NCBI GenBank assembly: GCA_963976875.1
Contig: CAXBML010000003.1
Span: 1 to 64,000, forward strand
Reading direction: 5' to 3'
DNA from: Berkiella_A sp963976875
GTDB lineage: Bacteria; Pseudomonadota; Gammaproteobacteria; Berkiellales; Berkiellaceae
Length of the DNA: 64,000 nucleotides
In this document: positions 27,274 through 34,079 of the stretch, in pieces
How the letters are laid out: every line of letters starts with the position of its first letter
Numbering within the stretch: position 1 is the stretch's first letter
Position numbers and translations under genes: made by a program
The notes under the pieces: generated by a model
What the model was told of the DNA's origin: nothing
Database searches by the model: none
Seen by the model: the letters and a program-made list of their open reading frames with translations, nothing else

Positions 27274-27786
27274 ATGAATTTTGGGCTTGATACTGCTATT
27301 GAATTTGGCAAAAATGTGACGCAAAGCGCAATGCTGCCGGAAGCAGCGAAGTCTGCAGTAGCGGAGTATTGGCAGATTGCGGCAGGTACTTTTGCGGTTG
27401 TAGGTTTGACAGCTTATGCTTTCAGATTCCGTAGAAGACATTTGGCTGAACAGGCTGAGCGTCAAGCTGCACAAGCTGCTGTCACTCAGCCGCGGGATGA
27501 TACATCATCACCAGACAGCGAAGAGTTAGATGATGGTACGATGATTGTACATCACGACAGACCCAATACCCCGCCACCGGTTCATGGTGAACCAAAAACA
27601 CTAAGGTTTGGAGCGGATGGCACTCTGGAACATTCTGCCTCCAGCTCTGACGAAGAAGATGAAGCGGGGCTTGAACATCACACGGGAAGTGGTTCCGATA
27701 ATGATGCTGTATACTCTAGTGATTCTGACAACGAAGAGGGTTCAAGCGTAATACGTCGCAACCCCACTCGCTCAGCCAGAAAATAG
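27274..27786 (+). CDS. Hypothetical membrane-anchored protein with acidic tail, 170 aa
   Basis: ATG at 27274 is preceded by GAAGGAAG. One hydrophobic segment (about 36-50, AAGTFAVVGLTAYAF) is followed by a basic stop-transfer stretch RFRRRH, then a Gln/Ala-rich helix and a long, very acidic Ser/Asp/Glu-rich and probably disordered region (about 75-160) that ends in RRNPTRSARK. The basic patch after the span suggests the tail faces the cytoplasm. Not recognised; composition is unlike neighbours and reminiscent of secreted or host-interacting proteins, without proof. Confidence 0.65.
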   Translation: MNFGLDTAIEFGKNVTQSAMLPEAAKSAVAEYWQIAAGTFAVVGLTAYAFRFRRRHLAEQAERQAAQAAVTQPRDDTSSPDSEELDDGTMIVHHDRPNTPPPVHGEPKTLRFGADGTLEHSASSSDEEDEAGLEHHTGSGSDNDAVYSSDSDNEEGSSVIRRNPTRSARK

Positions 27787-27843
27787 TTGATAAAATCATG
27801 CTGTCATGCAGTTTGGCACAAAGCAATGGCATGGCAGTGTGGT

Positions 27844-28431
27844 TTAACAGGGAAACCTGGGTAAATCGCTCAAAAATAATTCAGTGATTAATAACGGAAA
27901 TTTTTGAATCCAAAAGCATGAACGTCTGGCCCATAACCCAGCTTTAAATACGGACTCTGGCATTAACGCTTGTAGCTCTTGCATCATAGCCATTTCTTTT
28001 GTCATATAGGCATATTCAAATGCATCTCTTTGGACTTCAGATTTGTTGTAGAGTAGATATTCTCCAATAAAATTATCCCCCACGGATTCTAATTCAGCTT
28101 GCAGTGCTTGATATGTTTTTGGAGGCACAATCGTTCGGGCAAAAATATAGTGTTCGTGTTCAGAATGCAGAAAAATTTTCCGTACTAAAGCACTATATTG
28201 GTCCTGCTCACAAAAATTTAGGCATAAACGTTCTTCAGGTAAAACAAAATCTGTTTGTTGCGAAATTAACGTTAGCTTTAGGGAGTGTGCAATTTTGCGT
28301 AATGCGTGGCTAAGTATATACGGCTTCGTGAGCCAGTCTAATATATTCTGATTGGGTGTTTGTATTAATTTATTTGGACTTTGAACCCAAGTTGTTGGAA
28401 GAGTGGTTTGGGTTAATGTTGGCTCGAGCAT
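27844..28431 (-). CDS. Hypothetical protein, 195 aa
   Basis: Not recognised. Contains TWVQSPNKLIQTPN near the start and a region LPEERLCLNFCEQDQYSALVRKIFLHSEHEHYIFARTIVPP (shown here in parts: EERLCLNF, YALVRK-like, YIFARTIVP), compatible with a chorismate-lyase/UbiC-like fold: UbiC proteins have a VREV-type strand followed by W/FARtviP and a late LG-x-LF with RR. Here FARTIVP, then EYLLYNKSEV and GLWARRSCFWI. This makes a UbiC-type chorismate pyruvate-lyase (4-hydroxybenzoate for ubiquinone) a reasonable suggestion. The start overlaps the stop of the upstream gene (TAATG). Confidence 0.6.
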   Translation of the reverse strand: MLEPTLTQTTLPTTWVQSPNKLIQTPNQNILDWLTKPYILSHALRKIAHSLKLTLISQQTDFVLPEERLCLNFCEQDQYSALVRKIFLHSEHEHYIFARTIVPPKTYQALQAELESVGDNFIGEYLLYNKSEVQRDAFEYAYMTKEMAMMQELQALMPESVFKAGLWARRSCFWIQKFPLLITELFLSDLPRFPC

Positions 28432-28931
28432 TATATCGATTCTTTTATATTAAAAAGCAGATTTAAAAGCTGCGCTTTATTTGAGTCGCTCATATTATCA
28501 GGATGAATGTTTCTTGTCATAATTTTCTCTAATGCCAACTTATTCTCAGCTTTCAGTTCATCTTTGGCACTTTTAATTTGTTTTAAAATATTTAGGGTTA
28601 GTGCTTTTATTTGGGGGCGAAGCGTGTGCTCTAAATCAGGGGTTTCAAGGTTTGTGTTGTTTGTATCTGCCCAGATTTTAAAAAGTGCTTCTTGTCGTTG
28701 CACCGAAATAGCCATGAGAAAAAGAATAAAAGGGGTGACAGAATTTTGTTCAAAATTCAAAGCAAGTGCTGCTGATTCTAATTCTGCTATAATCTTTGAT
28801 TCCACGTTAGGCGCATAGATCGGCATTTGATACTTATGCTTATAAGCGGCAACTTGCTCAGCAAGCTCAAACCTTTTTTGAATGTCAGAAAATATTTTAC
28901 GACAATGCGGGAAATCCGTTTCCTGGACCAT
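28431..28931 (-). CDS. Chorismate mutase-like or unknown helical protein, 166 aa
   Basis: All-helical protein beginning MVQETDFPHCRKIFSDIQKR with FELAEQVAAYKHKYQMPIYAPNVESKIIAELESAALAL (quoted in parts), a pattern seen in AroQ-type chorismate mutases of the periplasmic/gamma class: an early R-x-x-L-x-x-x-VAxYKxxxxxPIxD/A motif. No clear signal peptide is present in this start. If right, this enzyme and the UbiC-like downstream protein would both act on chorismate. The stop and the next start overlap (TAATG), so the pair is translationally coupled. The assignment rests on motif memory and is tentative. Confidence 0.5.
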   Translation of the reverse strand: MVQETDFPHCRKIFSDIQKRFELAEQVAAYKHKYQMPIYAPNVESKIIAELESAALALNFEQNSVTPFILFLMAISVQRQEALFKIWADTNNTNLETPDLEHTLRPQIKALTLNILKQIKSAKDELKAENKLALEKIMTRNIHPDNMSDSNKAQLLNLLFNIKESI

Positions 28932-29263
28932 AATTTTATAAACCTTATTAATGAAGTTAAGAAACTTTTGCTGTGTATCATACTTTGCTAGAAGAATAAC
29001 AAATTGAATTGGTTACTGTAAATAGCATTTTTCTGCCCGAGGTTAAAAAAGATAGTTGTTTTTTATAAAATCTTAATACACGTCTGACTTTCATTGAGAG
29101 CTTAAATGCGAAAGCAACAGGACAAGTAACAAGACAGCCATGTCAAGGTTAAAACTACGCATGAAGCAGTTAGTCAAAGAGAAAGTTAGAGCTGTCATCC
29201 TAACAATATTTTGCAAGCAATATGGTATGATACGGGACATATTTAACAAACTGAGATAAACCC
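28932..29263. other. Gene-free intergenic region
   Basis: The 332 bp lie between divergent genes. A TATGAT at about 29224-29236 could be the -10 box of the rightward gene, but I see no convincing -35 box, repeat or RNA gene. Confidence 0.3.
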
Positions 29264-29740
29264 ATGGCTGATACCACTTTTATGCATAATCGATACTCTG
29301 TTAAAGAGCTTATGCAGCGTTATTTGGCAGATGTGAAGGCGCTGAAACCTTATGCTAACTCGCCTATAGAGCAAACCAAGTTACAGTATTACTGTCAGGC
29401 GGTGGATACAATTGCTAAAACCAACGTCATGGATAAAGTCCAGTTTGCATTGACCTTTGGCCGAGGTAAGTCTGGAAAAGTACCTAAAATTCGAGAGGCA
29501 TTTCCAATGCTTTTGGGCTACAGGGTGGGGCAAGCAACCCAGTTAGATTTGGCTTATGCTCGTTTATTATTAGAGTATGCTTCTGCATTCCATGCTTATC
29601 AGGGCAATTTAAAAGATTGGACTTTACGTTTTGTTATGACGAGTAAAGTATCGCCTGTCAGAGAGTTTATTCAAAGAGAGATGGAAAATGTTATTTTGCA
29701 GACGCAAGAAAAAATTAATTACTATCAGACTTTGTTTTAA
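29264..29740 (+). CDS. Hypothetical protein, 158 aa
   Basis: Not recognised. Soluble and helical, with YSVKELMQRYLADVKALKPY at the start, a short GRGKSGKVPKIREAFPMLLG segment near the middle and a helical C-terminus. No signal peptide or membrane segment. The stop is only 2 nt from the stop of the convergent exporter gene, so there is no terminator between them. Confidence 0.6.
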   Translation: MADTTFMHNRYSVKELMQRYLADVKALKPYANSPIEQTKLQYYCQAVDTIAKTNVMDKVQFALTFGRGKSGKVPKIREAFPMLLGYRVGQATQLDLAYARLLLEYASAFHAYQGNLKDWTLRFVMTSKVSPVREFIQREMENVILQTQEKINYYQTLF

Positions 29741-29742
29741 TT

Positions 29743-30351
29743 TCAAAAAATCAATTTAAATGCAATGAAGAGCATCATAAATCCAATACCCGCATTTAAA
29801 ACCTGCCAAGCTTTGGGATTTTGAAATAAAGGGGTCAAACGCGCTGCTCCATATGTTAAGCCAAAAAACCACATAATAGAAGCGCTTAATGTGCCGGCTA
29901 TAAATAAATATTTGTCTAAGCCACAGTGTTGGGCACCAATACCACCCAACAATACAAAAGTGTCGATGTAAGTATGGGGGTTTAGTAATGTAAACCCTAA
30001 TAAGGCAAGTAGGGTGGCAATTTTGCTATTATTTTGTTTTTCGGATTGTTGGGTTGCTAGTGCTTCTGGCTTAAACACTTTGATGAATGACAGTATGCTG
30101 TAGACCGTTAGAAATATAGCACCTAGCCAACGCATGCCAGTGAGCCAGTTTGCATGGTCTTGAACCATTAACCCGATGCCTAATACACCCAGAGCAATAA
30201 GAACGCCATCACAGATACAGCAAGTTATCGCGGTTAGAAGTAAGTGATTCCCCTTGAGGCCTTGCTTTAATACAAAGGCGTTTTGTGCACCAATCGCCAT
30301 AATTAGGCCCGCGCCCACAAAAAATCCTTGGAATAGCGTGGTAGTGTGCAT
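29743..30351 (-). CDS. argO: Amino-acid exporter, LysE/ArgO family
   Basis: A 202-residue inner-membrane protein with six hydrophobic segments. Family features: GLIMAIGAQNAFVLKQGLKG near the N-terminus and GFTLLNPHTYIDTFVLLGG in the middle. ArgO exports arginine (and canavanine); LysE exports lysine and arginine; the substrate here cannot be told apart. The first ATG (30351) is preferred over an upstream in-frame GTG (30363), because GGTG lies at a suitable distance before it. No ArgP-like regulator is adjacent. Confidence 0.88.
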   Translation of the reverse strand: MHTTTLFQGFFVGAGLIMAIGAQNAFVLKQGLKGNHLLLTAITCCICDGVLIALGVLGIGLMVQDHANWLTGMRWLGAIFLTVYSILSFIKVFKPEALATQQSEKQNNSKIATLLALLGFTLLNPHTYIDTFVLLGGIGAQHCGLDKYLFIAGTLSASIMWFFGLTYGAARLTPLFQNPKAWQVLNAGIGFMMLFIAFKLIF

Positions 30352-30474
30352 GAGAGTTGGCACCTAGTAATTCTACAAGCTCATTATTTTATCTGCTATT
30401 AATCTTATTTTCAAAACTTAACTTATAAAGTTTGTGCCCTATCAGACAGATGGTGTTTTGGAGTGGCTTAAGGG

Positions 30475-30594
30475 TGGTCAAAAAACGATCATATTTTTAA
30501 TATGTTAAAGTTGCTGCTATAGACAGCGTTAAACAAATTGTTCTGGCAAAGACATCAGCTTGTACACATGTTTATGCACAGGTATTGTGGAGAA
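30475..30594 (+). promoter_or_regulatory. Upstream repeat unit 1 with three DnaA-box-like 9-mers
   Basis: Starts with GGTCAAAAAACGATCA (about 30476) and ends with a box cluster: TTGTACACA (30560-30568), TTATGCACA (30572-30580) and, inverted, TGTGGAGAA (30586-30594). The consensus DnaA box is TTATNCACA; the second box is an exact match and the first differs at one position. The conserved core CAGCTTGT-CACATG recurs in the two units downstream. The ATG of the first array gene is 119 bp further on. No gene lies in 30364-30712. Confidence 0.65.
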
Positions 30595-30712
30595 CTGTGT
30601 TTAAGTTTGTTAGATATGTTTATGTATTGTTTTTTTGTAAATATTACTTTTGAGGGTAAAATAGTTAAAATAATTACTCAATCTAAGATTTTAATTGATT
30701 AGGAGAAAATAT

Positions 30713-31066
30713 ATGAAGGGCGGTCCTACAGATAATGTCGATACAGATACATTGTTTGAATTAGAGTTAGGGATAAAAGGTGAGTCAGCTACCGGAACCA
30801 TTGCCACAAAAAGTGAGAAAGAGGCAGATACCCCGGTTGAGCTAAGAGCCCTAGAGACACCCGCTCCTACTATGTTGGCTCAGGTAAGAGTAGCGACTAC
30901 TCAGCAAACTCAAAGCAATCCACCGAGCATGACTCCAGAAGAAAGGGCGCGATTTGAAAAAATGAAAGCGTACTTTGAGGCAGCGCGACAGGAACGTGCT
31001 GATTCATATCCGCATTTTAGCCCTAAAGACGATGAGCCACCTCGCTGTATCAAGCATAAGTACTAG
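30713..31066 (+). CDS. Array protein 1: small acidic protein, 117 aa
   Basis: Not recognised. ATG 30713 follows AGGAGA at 30701-30706, and its beginning MKGGP matches the starts of array proteins 2 (MNNGP) and 3 (MFGGP). Next comes the shared LFELELGI motif. The middle has TPAPTMLAQV, matched by APPTFLSQA in protein 2. The C-terminus AARQERADSYPHFSPKDDE...KHKY matches ILKKEADKYPVFSPKDED...RVKY of protein 2. These parallels indicate paralogues. Hydrophilic, with no signal peptide or membrane segment. Confidence 0.72.
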   Translation: MKGGPTDNVDTDTLFELELGIKGESATGTIATKSEKEADTPVELRALETPAPTMLAQVRVATTQQTQSNPPSMTPEERARFEKMKAYFEAARQERADSYPHFSPKDDEPPRCIKHKY

Positions 31067-31092
31067 TGCTAAATATCCACAAGCATTTGTGG

Positions 31093-31202
31093 GTGTTCAA
31101 AAAACGATCAGATGATAAAATTCTGAAATAAACAGGAAAAATAATACTGTTCAGCCGTATGCTCAGCTTGTGCACATGTTTATGCACAGTAATTGTGGAA
31201 AA
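31093..31202 (+). promoter_or_regulatory. Upstream repeat unit 2 with three DnaA-box-like 9-mers
   Basis: GTTCAAAAAACGATCA at 31094-31110 starts the unit. Boxes: TTGTGCACA (31168-31176), TTATGCACA (31180-31188), inverted TGTGGAAAA (31194-31202), with spacers of 3 and 5 nt exactly as in units 1 and 3. A further ATATCCACA (31073-31081) inside a small CCACAA/TTGTGG hairpin (31077-31092) precedes it. The next ATG is 94 bp downstream. Confidence 0.68.
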
Positions 31203-31295
31203 CTTATTTTAAAGCTAGTCGAATAAAATGTCTGCTGCGGCCACATAGTTAAAAAATTACTTGATGTGAAGTTCTAAATTGATTCGGAGCAAAGT

Positions 31296-31673
31296 ATGAA
31301 TAATGGTCCTCAGGAGACTCAAGAATTTTTAATGTTTGAAATGGATCTTGAAGAAGATTCCACAAGTAAAGAGGAGTCTCAAGTGGAATCCAAAGAGCAA
31401 TCCAGAGAGAAATCTGAACTCGGTTGCAAGCGAGTGAATGAGTCAACCATCATTAAGGATGTACTAGTGTCAGCGCCTCCTACTTTTCTTTCTCAAGCCC
31501 CCAACCAACCTAAAGGCGGGCCAGTTATATTAGATGGTGATATGGGAGAAAATTTTGAACTGCAGAAAGCAAACTTTTTTGCAATTCTAAAGAAAGAAGC
31601 AGACAAGTATCCAGTTTTCAGCCCTAAAGATGAAGATAAATGGGCCCCACGAAAGGAGAGGGTTAAATATTGA
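31296..31673 (+). CDS. Array protein 2: small acidic protein, 125 aa
   Basis: Not recognised. Preceded by TCGGAGCAAAGT. Begins MNNGPQETQEFLMFEMDLEE, sharing the start and the F-E-(L/M)-(E/D)-L motif with its neighbours, followed by a Glu/Ser/Lys-rich stretch (about 25-45), APPTFLSQAP and a C-terminal helix leading into YPVFSPKDED and a basic end RKERVKY. It is clearly the closest relative of array protein 1. Cytoplasmic by sequence, no enzyme motif. Confidence 0.72.
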   Translation: MNNGPQETQEFLMFEMDLEEDSTSKEESQVESKEQSREKSELGCKRVNESTIIKDVLVSAPPTFLSQAPNQPKGGPVILDGDMGENFELQKANFFAILKKEADKYPVFSPKDEDKWAPRKERVKY

Positions 31674-31691
31674 TTTTAATTTTAATTAAAA

Positions 31692-31801
31692 TGTTCAAAA
31701 AATGATCAGGTGACAAAACTTTGAAATAAGCAGGGAAAAATAACATTTTCTTGCTATGTTATCAGCTTGTGCACATGCTTATACACAGTTTATGTGGAAA
31801 A
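31692..31801 (+). promoter_or_regulatory. Upstream repeat unit 3 with three DnaA-box-like 9-mers
   Basis: GTTCAAAAAATGATCA at 31693-31708. Boxes: TTGTGCACA (31767-31775), TTATACACA (31779-31787), inverted TGTGGAAAA (31793-31801); spacers 3 and 5 nt. Sequence between the first motif and the boxes (TTGAAATAAGCAGGGAAAAA) is also close to unit 2. The next ATG is 109 bp downstream. Confidence 0.68.
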
Positions 31802-31909
31802 CAAATTTCATAAGTCCTATATCTTGTTGGGAAGATAAATTTGTATTAAATTTTTAAATCTATAAAATGTCTAAAAATTAAAATTTAGGTATTTATAAGG
31901 GGAATGAGT

Positions 31910-32170
31910 ATGTTTGGTGGTCCTGGTGATTTGCAGTTTAAAATGGATGGTGAGTTTATGGAGGGGCCTGCACCATTAGAAGGTCCGACGGATAGCTTAG
32001 CGACTAAAAATATTGTCGTCAAGCAAGCCGATATTCCGACCCCTCAGGTTTATGCGCCATATGCGACTGGTTTTGTCGGCATTAAGGATAGCAATAAAGC
32101 AACCCCAATAAGTGGGGCTCCAAAAATGTCGGTTGAAAAGACTAGTCGTCAAGGCAAATTTGGCTTGTGA
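31910..32170 (+). CDS. Array protein 3: small protein, 86 aa
   Basis: Not recognised. The ATG at 31910 is favoured over 31904 because AAGGGGA (31897-31903) is then 6 nt away and the product starts MFGGP like its neighbours. It keeps the LQFKMDGEF motif (equivalent of FELELG) and Pro-rich segments (TPQVYAPYATGF), but lacks the YPxFSPKD C-terminus of proteins 1 and 2. It may be a shortened or diverged paralogue. Confidence 0.62.
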   Translation: MFGGPGDLQFKMDGEFMEGPAPLEGPTDSLATKNIVVKQADIPTPQVYAPYATGFVGIKDSNKATPISGAPKMSVEKTSRQGKFGL

Positions 32171-32201
32171 TTTTTCTAACTAAATATTTTGTGAGGGTGT
32201 A

Positions 32202-32756
32202 ATGCAAGGTGATAGTTGGAATCAATTTGAGTTAGAGCTTTCTGAAGATGCCACACAGTTTCTGAGTGAAGAGGATGTTGCGCTAGAAGAGGTTGAAGAG
32301 GCTAAAGAACTAGAGATTGTTGGTGGTTCCGGTATTACTCAGAATTTACAGTTCTATATGGAGCTTGGGGAAGAGAGTAGTAGTAGTGAAGATCAGCAAG
32401 AGCCAGTTAAGCCGCCTCAAAAAATCCCTTTAAATAATTACATTACTAAACATATGCATGTAGCCAACCAACAAGAAGAAAACAAAAATAAAAATCTTCT
32501 GAGCTGGCTTTTAAGTTCTGTTTCTGTATTATTTTGCTGGTGTATTATGTTTACAAAAAATATTTTAGATAAAGCATTTGGTTTAGAAGAGGAAAGTGCT
32601 GATATGGCTGCTGCTATGAAACAGTTGCGTTCGCCCCAATTAGTAGAACCTAATTGCTTTACACCTCAATTTAAGCCTTCCAACAGTAGTCTAAATAGCC
32701 ATGAGACTTTTGTCACTAAAGGCTTTGATGTTAAGTTGCATAAAAAAACATTGTAA
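32202..32756 (+). CDS. Array protein 4: acidic protein with one membrane segment, 184 aa
   Basis: Not recognised. Start ATG 32202 follows GTGAGGGTGTA; it is 31 nt after gene 3 and has no repeat unit of its own, so genes 3 and 4 are probably one transcript. It begins MQGDSWNQFELELSEDATQF, with the family F-E-L-E-L motif, and repeats the motif again as LQFYMELGEESSSS near residue 46. A hydrophobic span LLSWLLSSVSVLFCWCIMF (about 99-117) follows, then a polar tail. Thus one member of the family is membrane-anchored. Confidence 0.68.
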   Translation: MQGDSWNQFELELSEDATQFLSEEDVALEEVEEAKELEIVGGSGITQNLQFYMELGEESSSSEDQQEPVKPPQKIPLNNYITKHMHVANQQEENKNKNLLSWLLSSVSVLFCWCIMFTKNILDKAFGLEEESADMAAAMKQLRSPQLVEPNCFTPQFKPSNSSLNSHETFVTKGFDVKLHKKTL

Positions 32757-32769
32757 GGTTTGGTAAAAA

Positions 32770-33012
32770 TTATTCCCAGCGTATCTGTGGGTAGTCATCA
32801 TCCTTGTCTTTGATGTTTTTAGGTTTGAAAATTTTCAAGTAGAGCACGTAACCTGCCACTACCACAACAGCCATCAGAAAAGAGTAAAAGGCAACTAACA
32901 ATACGAAAGGAATACTTAATATTTGTAGAATAAATTGGGTTTCCTTTTTTAACTTTACCCCAAATAGGACTAAAACCATTAATGGTATAGAAGTTAGCAG
33001 CAATAATTTCAT
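32770..33012 (-). CDS. Small membrane protein, 80 aa
   Basis: Begins MKLLLLTSIPLMVLVLFGV (first span), then a second hydrophobic stretch (about 30-62, FILQILSIPFVLLVAF and LMAVVVVAGYVLYL) and a charged end PKNIKDKDDDYPQIRWE. Two or three membrane segments. It faces the array genes, with only 13 nt between the stops. Not recognised. Confidence 0.6.
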   Translation of the reverse strand: MKLLLLTSIPLMVLVLFGVKLKKETQFILQILSIPFVLLVAFYSFLMAVVVVAGYVLYLKIFKPKNIKDKDDDYPQIRWE

Positions 33013-33029
33013 TCATACCCCACATTGCT

Positions 33030-33135
33030 CAAATATTGAACAAGATAAAATTCCTAGTAAAAGCAGAGAAAATAGTAACATCTAACCCTGCGAGGGGCTT
33101 GCTCACAGCTCTGTATACAACGAACTGCGAAAAAG
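33030..33135 (+). repeat. Decayed fourth copy of the array upstream unit
   Basis: GATAAAATTC, then AGCAGAGAAAATAGTAACAT, and GCTTGCTCACAGCTCTGTATACA align in order with unit 2 (GATAAAATTC, AACAGGAAAAATAATACT, CAGCTTGTGCACATGTTTATGCACA in parts). The box sequences are damaged (GTATACAAC instead of TTATGCACA), and no array gene follows. The rest of 33013-33727 shows only one doubtful small frame. Confidence 0.45.
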
Positions 33136-33301
33136 CGCGCTTCAATTTGATATTAGATTATATGCACACATTGCCCACGCCCATTTAAAAACAGTAACGC
33201 TTCTACCTATGGTGGGGGGATAAACAGATAAAATCAACCCCAGCATTTTTAAATCTGGCGAGTTTTAAGTTTAATCACTTGGGTATTCTTTAGGCTATAT
33301 T

Positions 33302-33520
33302 TTATAACAATAAAGGTTTAACTTTGTTGTTTATTTTGTTTAAGCGCCTTGGTAGTACAGCATTATCTATAAAGTGGGGTAGTATGTTATTGCTATTTTG
33401 GCTGATAATCGCAGGCAACATTCTATCAATCAGTTTAAGTATATGCCGTTTAAGGCCCGATTTAGGGTGGAGTGGCTTAAATTTAAAGTTGTAATGTAAT
33501 GCCATGGGGATACTCATCAA
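33302..33520 (-). CDS. Doubtful small hypothetical protein, 72 aa
   Basis: A basic 72-codon frame starting MMSIPMALHYNFKFKPLHPK. It has no recognisable domain and no clear ribosome binding site. It is listed because it is the only sizeable frame in 33136-33727 and the region is otherwise empty; it may well not be a gene. Confidence 0.25.
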   Translation of the reverse strand: MMSIPMALHYNFKFKPLHPKSGLKRHILKLIDRMLPAIISQNSNNILPHFIDNAVLPRRLNKINNKVKPLLL

Positions 33521-33727
33521 ACAGTCACGCTATAATTTACACGCAAAGAATATCACAAGCGAATTTAAAATAGCCAGCACCTTACGGCATTTTTACTAAA
33601 ATTAGTAATGCGTTCCTGTAGTCAGGAAATTTCTAAAATATAAGCTACAAAATCCAATGGGGAGTAAGACTCTTGAATTGGCAAAAGGGAGGTATATGTA
33701 TTAGAATATCGACTTCAGAATATTTAT

Positions 33728-33804
33728 GCCTCGGTGGCACAGCTGGATAGCGCAGCCCCCTCCTAAGGGGCAGGTCAGAGGTTCGAATCCTCTCCGAGGC
33801 ACCA
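33728..33804 (+). tRNA. tRNA-Arg (CCU)
   Basis: Complete cloverleaf: acceptor GCCTCGG pairs with CCGAGGC, anticodon stem GCCCC/GGGGC with loop CTCCTAA (anticodon CCT), T-arm AGAGGTTCGAATCCTCT, discriminator A and encoded CCA (33802-33804). This is the single-copy type of tRNA gene often used as an integration site, but I see no flanking duplicated attachment site. Confidence 0.95.
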
Positions 33805-33873
33805 TTAATATTTTGGCGCAGACCTGCATACTGATATATCTGAAGCAAGATCGCAGTTAAATGTAGAATTTTG

Positions 33874-33996
33874 TTAGAGAATGAACTCGTATATGGCCGT
33901 GAAAGCTATAGATGCTAGGGTAAAAGTGAATAAGATTTTTAGCATTGGAGCGCTATAAGGTTGGTAAGTTTTTAGATCTAAAGTCTTTTCGTTCAT
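33874..33996 (-). CDS. Possible 40-aa single-span membrane peptide
   Basis: ATG at 33996 to TAA at 33876-33874 encodes MNEKTLDLKTYQPYSAPMLK followed by one hydrophobic span ILFTFTLASIAFTAIYEFIL at the very C-terminus. It has a tail-anchored layout. It lies between tRNA-Arg and ycgR and reads in the same direction as the flgA-flgM-flgN-ycgR group. Upstream signal is weak (ATATAAAAGAC). Plausible but unproven. Confidence 0.4.
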   Translation of the reverse strand: MNEKTLDLKTYQPYSAPMLKILFTFTLASIAFTAIYEFIL

Positions 33997-34079
33997 GTCT
34001 TTTATATATCCTATTTTGTTTCACGTAATTATCGTAACATGCGGAAAACAGAATTGCAAAAAAGAAAAAGCTAACCAAC

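Noticed and set aside
30475..31801. Chromosomal replication origin (oriC)
   Set aside because: DnaA-box-like sites are present, but they belong to repeated units between small genes; no dnaA, dnaN, gidA or rpmH neighbours and no clear AT-rich 13-mer region. GC skew over the genome would decide.
33645..33848. Open frame on the minus strand over tRNA-Arg
   Set aside because: Antisense of a clear tRNA; the apparent protein sequence is the translated tRNA.
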